Shown here one piece after another: positions 62,777-64,000 of a stretch of DNA of 64,000 nucleotides. The translations under genes were made by a program, and so were the position numbers. The number at the start of each line of letters is the position of its first letter. Within the stretch, counting starts at the first letter, position 1. The stretch spans positions 744,001 to 808,000 of the forward strand of contig NZ_RAQI01000002.1 in NCBI RefSeq assembly GCF_003610465.1. Direction: 5' to 3'. The notes under the pieces were generated by a model, which saw only the letters and a program-made list of their open reading frames with translations, searched no databases and had not been told where the DNA came from. Origin of the DNA: Xenorhabdus ehlersii (GTDB taxonomy: Bacteria > Pseudomonadota > Gammaproteobacteria > Enterobacterales > Enterobacteriaceae).

Positions 62777-63127
62777 TGGCCACGGTTTACTAAACTATGA
62801 ATGGCAAGATTGAAATTGTTTGTTATCTGTTTGATCGAGCAAAAACGCAGCAATGGCATAAGACGTAATGTTCGATCAAATAATTTATGGGCTGCGGGTG
62901 GCAGCTTACTGGATTGGGCAAAATCTGTACCTATTTATTACAGTGCCCCAATAAAGAGTACTGTGTTCAAATGAAATTCAGACTCGCCGACAAATAGGCG
63001 CCTCTATACAAACGATAGCCGTGAGGCTGGCGGTTTTGTAAAAGACACGAGGCCATCGGTAACTAGTAGCTCGCCTCTTTTTTACTCGCAGCTCTATATT
63101 CATGTAAAAAATAATGAGTAAGTTAGA
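62777..63127 (+). promoter_or_regulatory. rne 5' leader (autoregulatory rne5-type element)
   Basis: Long untranslated leader of the RNase E mRNA. It contains a hairpin at 62891-62905 (GCTGC-GGGTG-GCAGC) and a longer one at 62914-62951: TTGGGCA pairs with TGCCCCAA around an internal loop and the inner stem CTGTA / TACAG. In E. coli a comparable hairpin (hp2) lets RNase E cut its own message and so limit its level. Assignment is by position and shape, not by alignment. Confidence 0.6.
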
Positions 63128-64000
63128 ATGAAAAGAATGTTAATCAACGCAACCCAGCAGGAAGAGTTGCGTGTTGCCCTTGTTGATGGGCAACGTCTTT
63201 ATGATTTGGATATTGAAAGCCCTGGACACGAGCAGAAAAAGGCAAATATATATAAAGGTAAAATTACTCGAATTGAACCTAGCCTGGAAGCTGCTTTCGT
63301 TGATTACGGAGCGGAACGTCATGGTTTCCTACCCATAAAAGAAATTGCTCGCGAATATTTCCCAAGTAATTATCACTCTCATGGTCGACCTAATATTAAG
63401 GATATTCTTAAAGAAGGCCAAGAAGTCATCGTCCAGGTTGATAAAGAAGAACGAGGCAACAAAGGGGCCGCTTTAACAACCTTTATTAGTTTGGCTGGCA
63501 GCTATTTAGTCCTGATGCCAAATAACCCAAGGGCTGGCGGAATTTCTCGCCGCATTGAGGGTGATGATCGCATCGAATTAAAAGAAGCGCTTTCTTCTCT
63601 GGAAGTTCCAGAAGGCATGGGGCTTATTGTTCGTACCGCAGGTGTAGGCAAATCTGCTGAAGCTTTGCAGGGCGACTTGAACTTCCGTCTAAGACATTGG
63701 GAAGCAATCAAAAAAGCCGCAGACAGCCATTCCGCTCCCTTCCTGATCCACCAGGAAAGCAATGTTATCGTGCGCGCATTCCGTGACTATCTGCGCCCAG
63801 ACATTGGGGAAATCTTGATCGACAACCCTAAAGTCCTTGATTTGGCACGCCAACACATTACTGCCTTAGGACGCCCAGATTTTGCCAGTAAAATCAAACT
63901 GTACAGTGGTGAAGTTCCTCTGTTCAGCCATTATCAAATAGAATCGCAAATCGAATCGGCCTTCCAGCGTGAAGTTCGGTTACCTTCTGGTGGTTCTGTG
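63128..64000 (+). CDS. rne: Ribonuclease E, N-terminal part (runs off window)
   Basis: First 291 codons of the endonuclease that starts most mRNA decay and processes rRNA and tRNA; the rest lies beyond the window. [20 protein letters not shown] start, S1 domain about residues 35-125 ([20 protein letters not shown]), 5'-sensor pocket with [13 protein letters not shown] near 165-180, and the start of the DNase I-like part. Almost identical to E. coli over this length. The ATG at 63128 has only a weak ribosome site. Confidence 0.97.
   Translation, partial: MKRMLINATQQEELRVALVDGQRLYDLDIESPGHEQKKANIYKGKITRIEPSLEAAFVDYGAERHGFLPIKEIAREYFPSNYHSHGRPNIKDILKEGQEVIVQVDKEERGNKGAALTTFISLAGSYLVLMPNNPRAGGISRRIEGDDRIELKEALSSLEVPEGMGLIVRTAGVGKSAEALQGDLNFRLRHWEAIKKAADSHSAPFLIHQESNVIVRAFRDYLRPDIGEILIDNPKVLDLARQHITALGRPDFASKIKLYSGEVPLFSHYQIESQIESAFQREVRLPSGGSV

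Overview
The window looks like a chromosomal segment of a gammaproteobacterium of the order Enterobacterales, most likely Xenorhabdus or a close Morganellaceae relative such as Photorhabdus. This is inferred from very high protein similarity to E. coli in a largely E. coli-like gene order, an AT-rich background, loss of several E. coli neighbours, an UmoD/YcfJ-type gene and abundant IS and prophage debris. No species-level marker was tested.

Layout. (1) 1-7.8 kb: the 3' part of mdtB, then mdtC, baeS and baeR, a multidrug RND pump with its envelope-stress two-component system. mdtD is absent. (2) 7.8-13.7 kb: an MFS exporter, yegP, trhP (yegQ), the small RNA gene cyaR with a CRP site, fbaB, and thiD under a TPP riboswitch. 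(3) 13.8-20.7 kb: a cold-shock gene, a complete IS1-family element with inverted repeats and an 8-bp target duplication, an aromatic amino acid permease, a MarA-like AraC regulator, the amidase gene amiD and an alanine:sodium symporter. (4) 20.7-26 kb: a degraded island beside the 3' end of icd. It holds the N-terminal and C-terminal pieces of one kind of phage integrase at opposite ends, an IS3-family element, IS1 remnants, a tail-fibre fragment, a DUF2007 gene and small orphan genes. (5) 26-35.5 kb: icd, rluE-nudJ-mnmA-hflD-purB, phoP-phoQ and roxA; roxA is split by one extra A in a run of eight. (6) 35.5-44.6 kb: pepT, cobB, lolE-lolD-lolC and mfd. (7) 44.7-56 kb: an ycfJ/umoD-like gene, ndh, nagZ, thiK, lpoB, hinT, ycfH, holB, tmk, mltG and pabC. 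(8) 54.7-60.9 kb: the lipid-synthesis cluster yceD-rpmF-plsX-fabH-fabD-fabG-acpP-fabF, read on the minus strand from a strong promoter. (9) 61-64 kb: yceF, rluC, the long regulatory leader of rne and the first 291 codons of rne.

Most of the window is housekeeping. Linked functions are fatty-acid initiation and elongation, peptidoglycan synthesis and recycling (lpoB, mltG, nagZ, amiD), lipoprotein sorting (LolCDE), tRNA and rRNA modification (trhP, mnmA, rluE, rluC) and stress sensing (BaeSR, PhoPQ). I saw no tRNA, rRNA or CRISPR array and no convincing new multigene system. The most interesting signals are the split integrase island at icd, the roxA frameshift, the altered PhoQ sensor patch, the YcfJ homologue without its glycine zipper, and a near-leaderless yceD.
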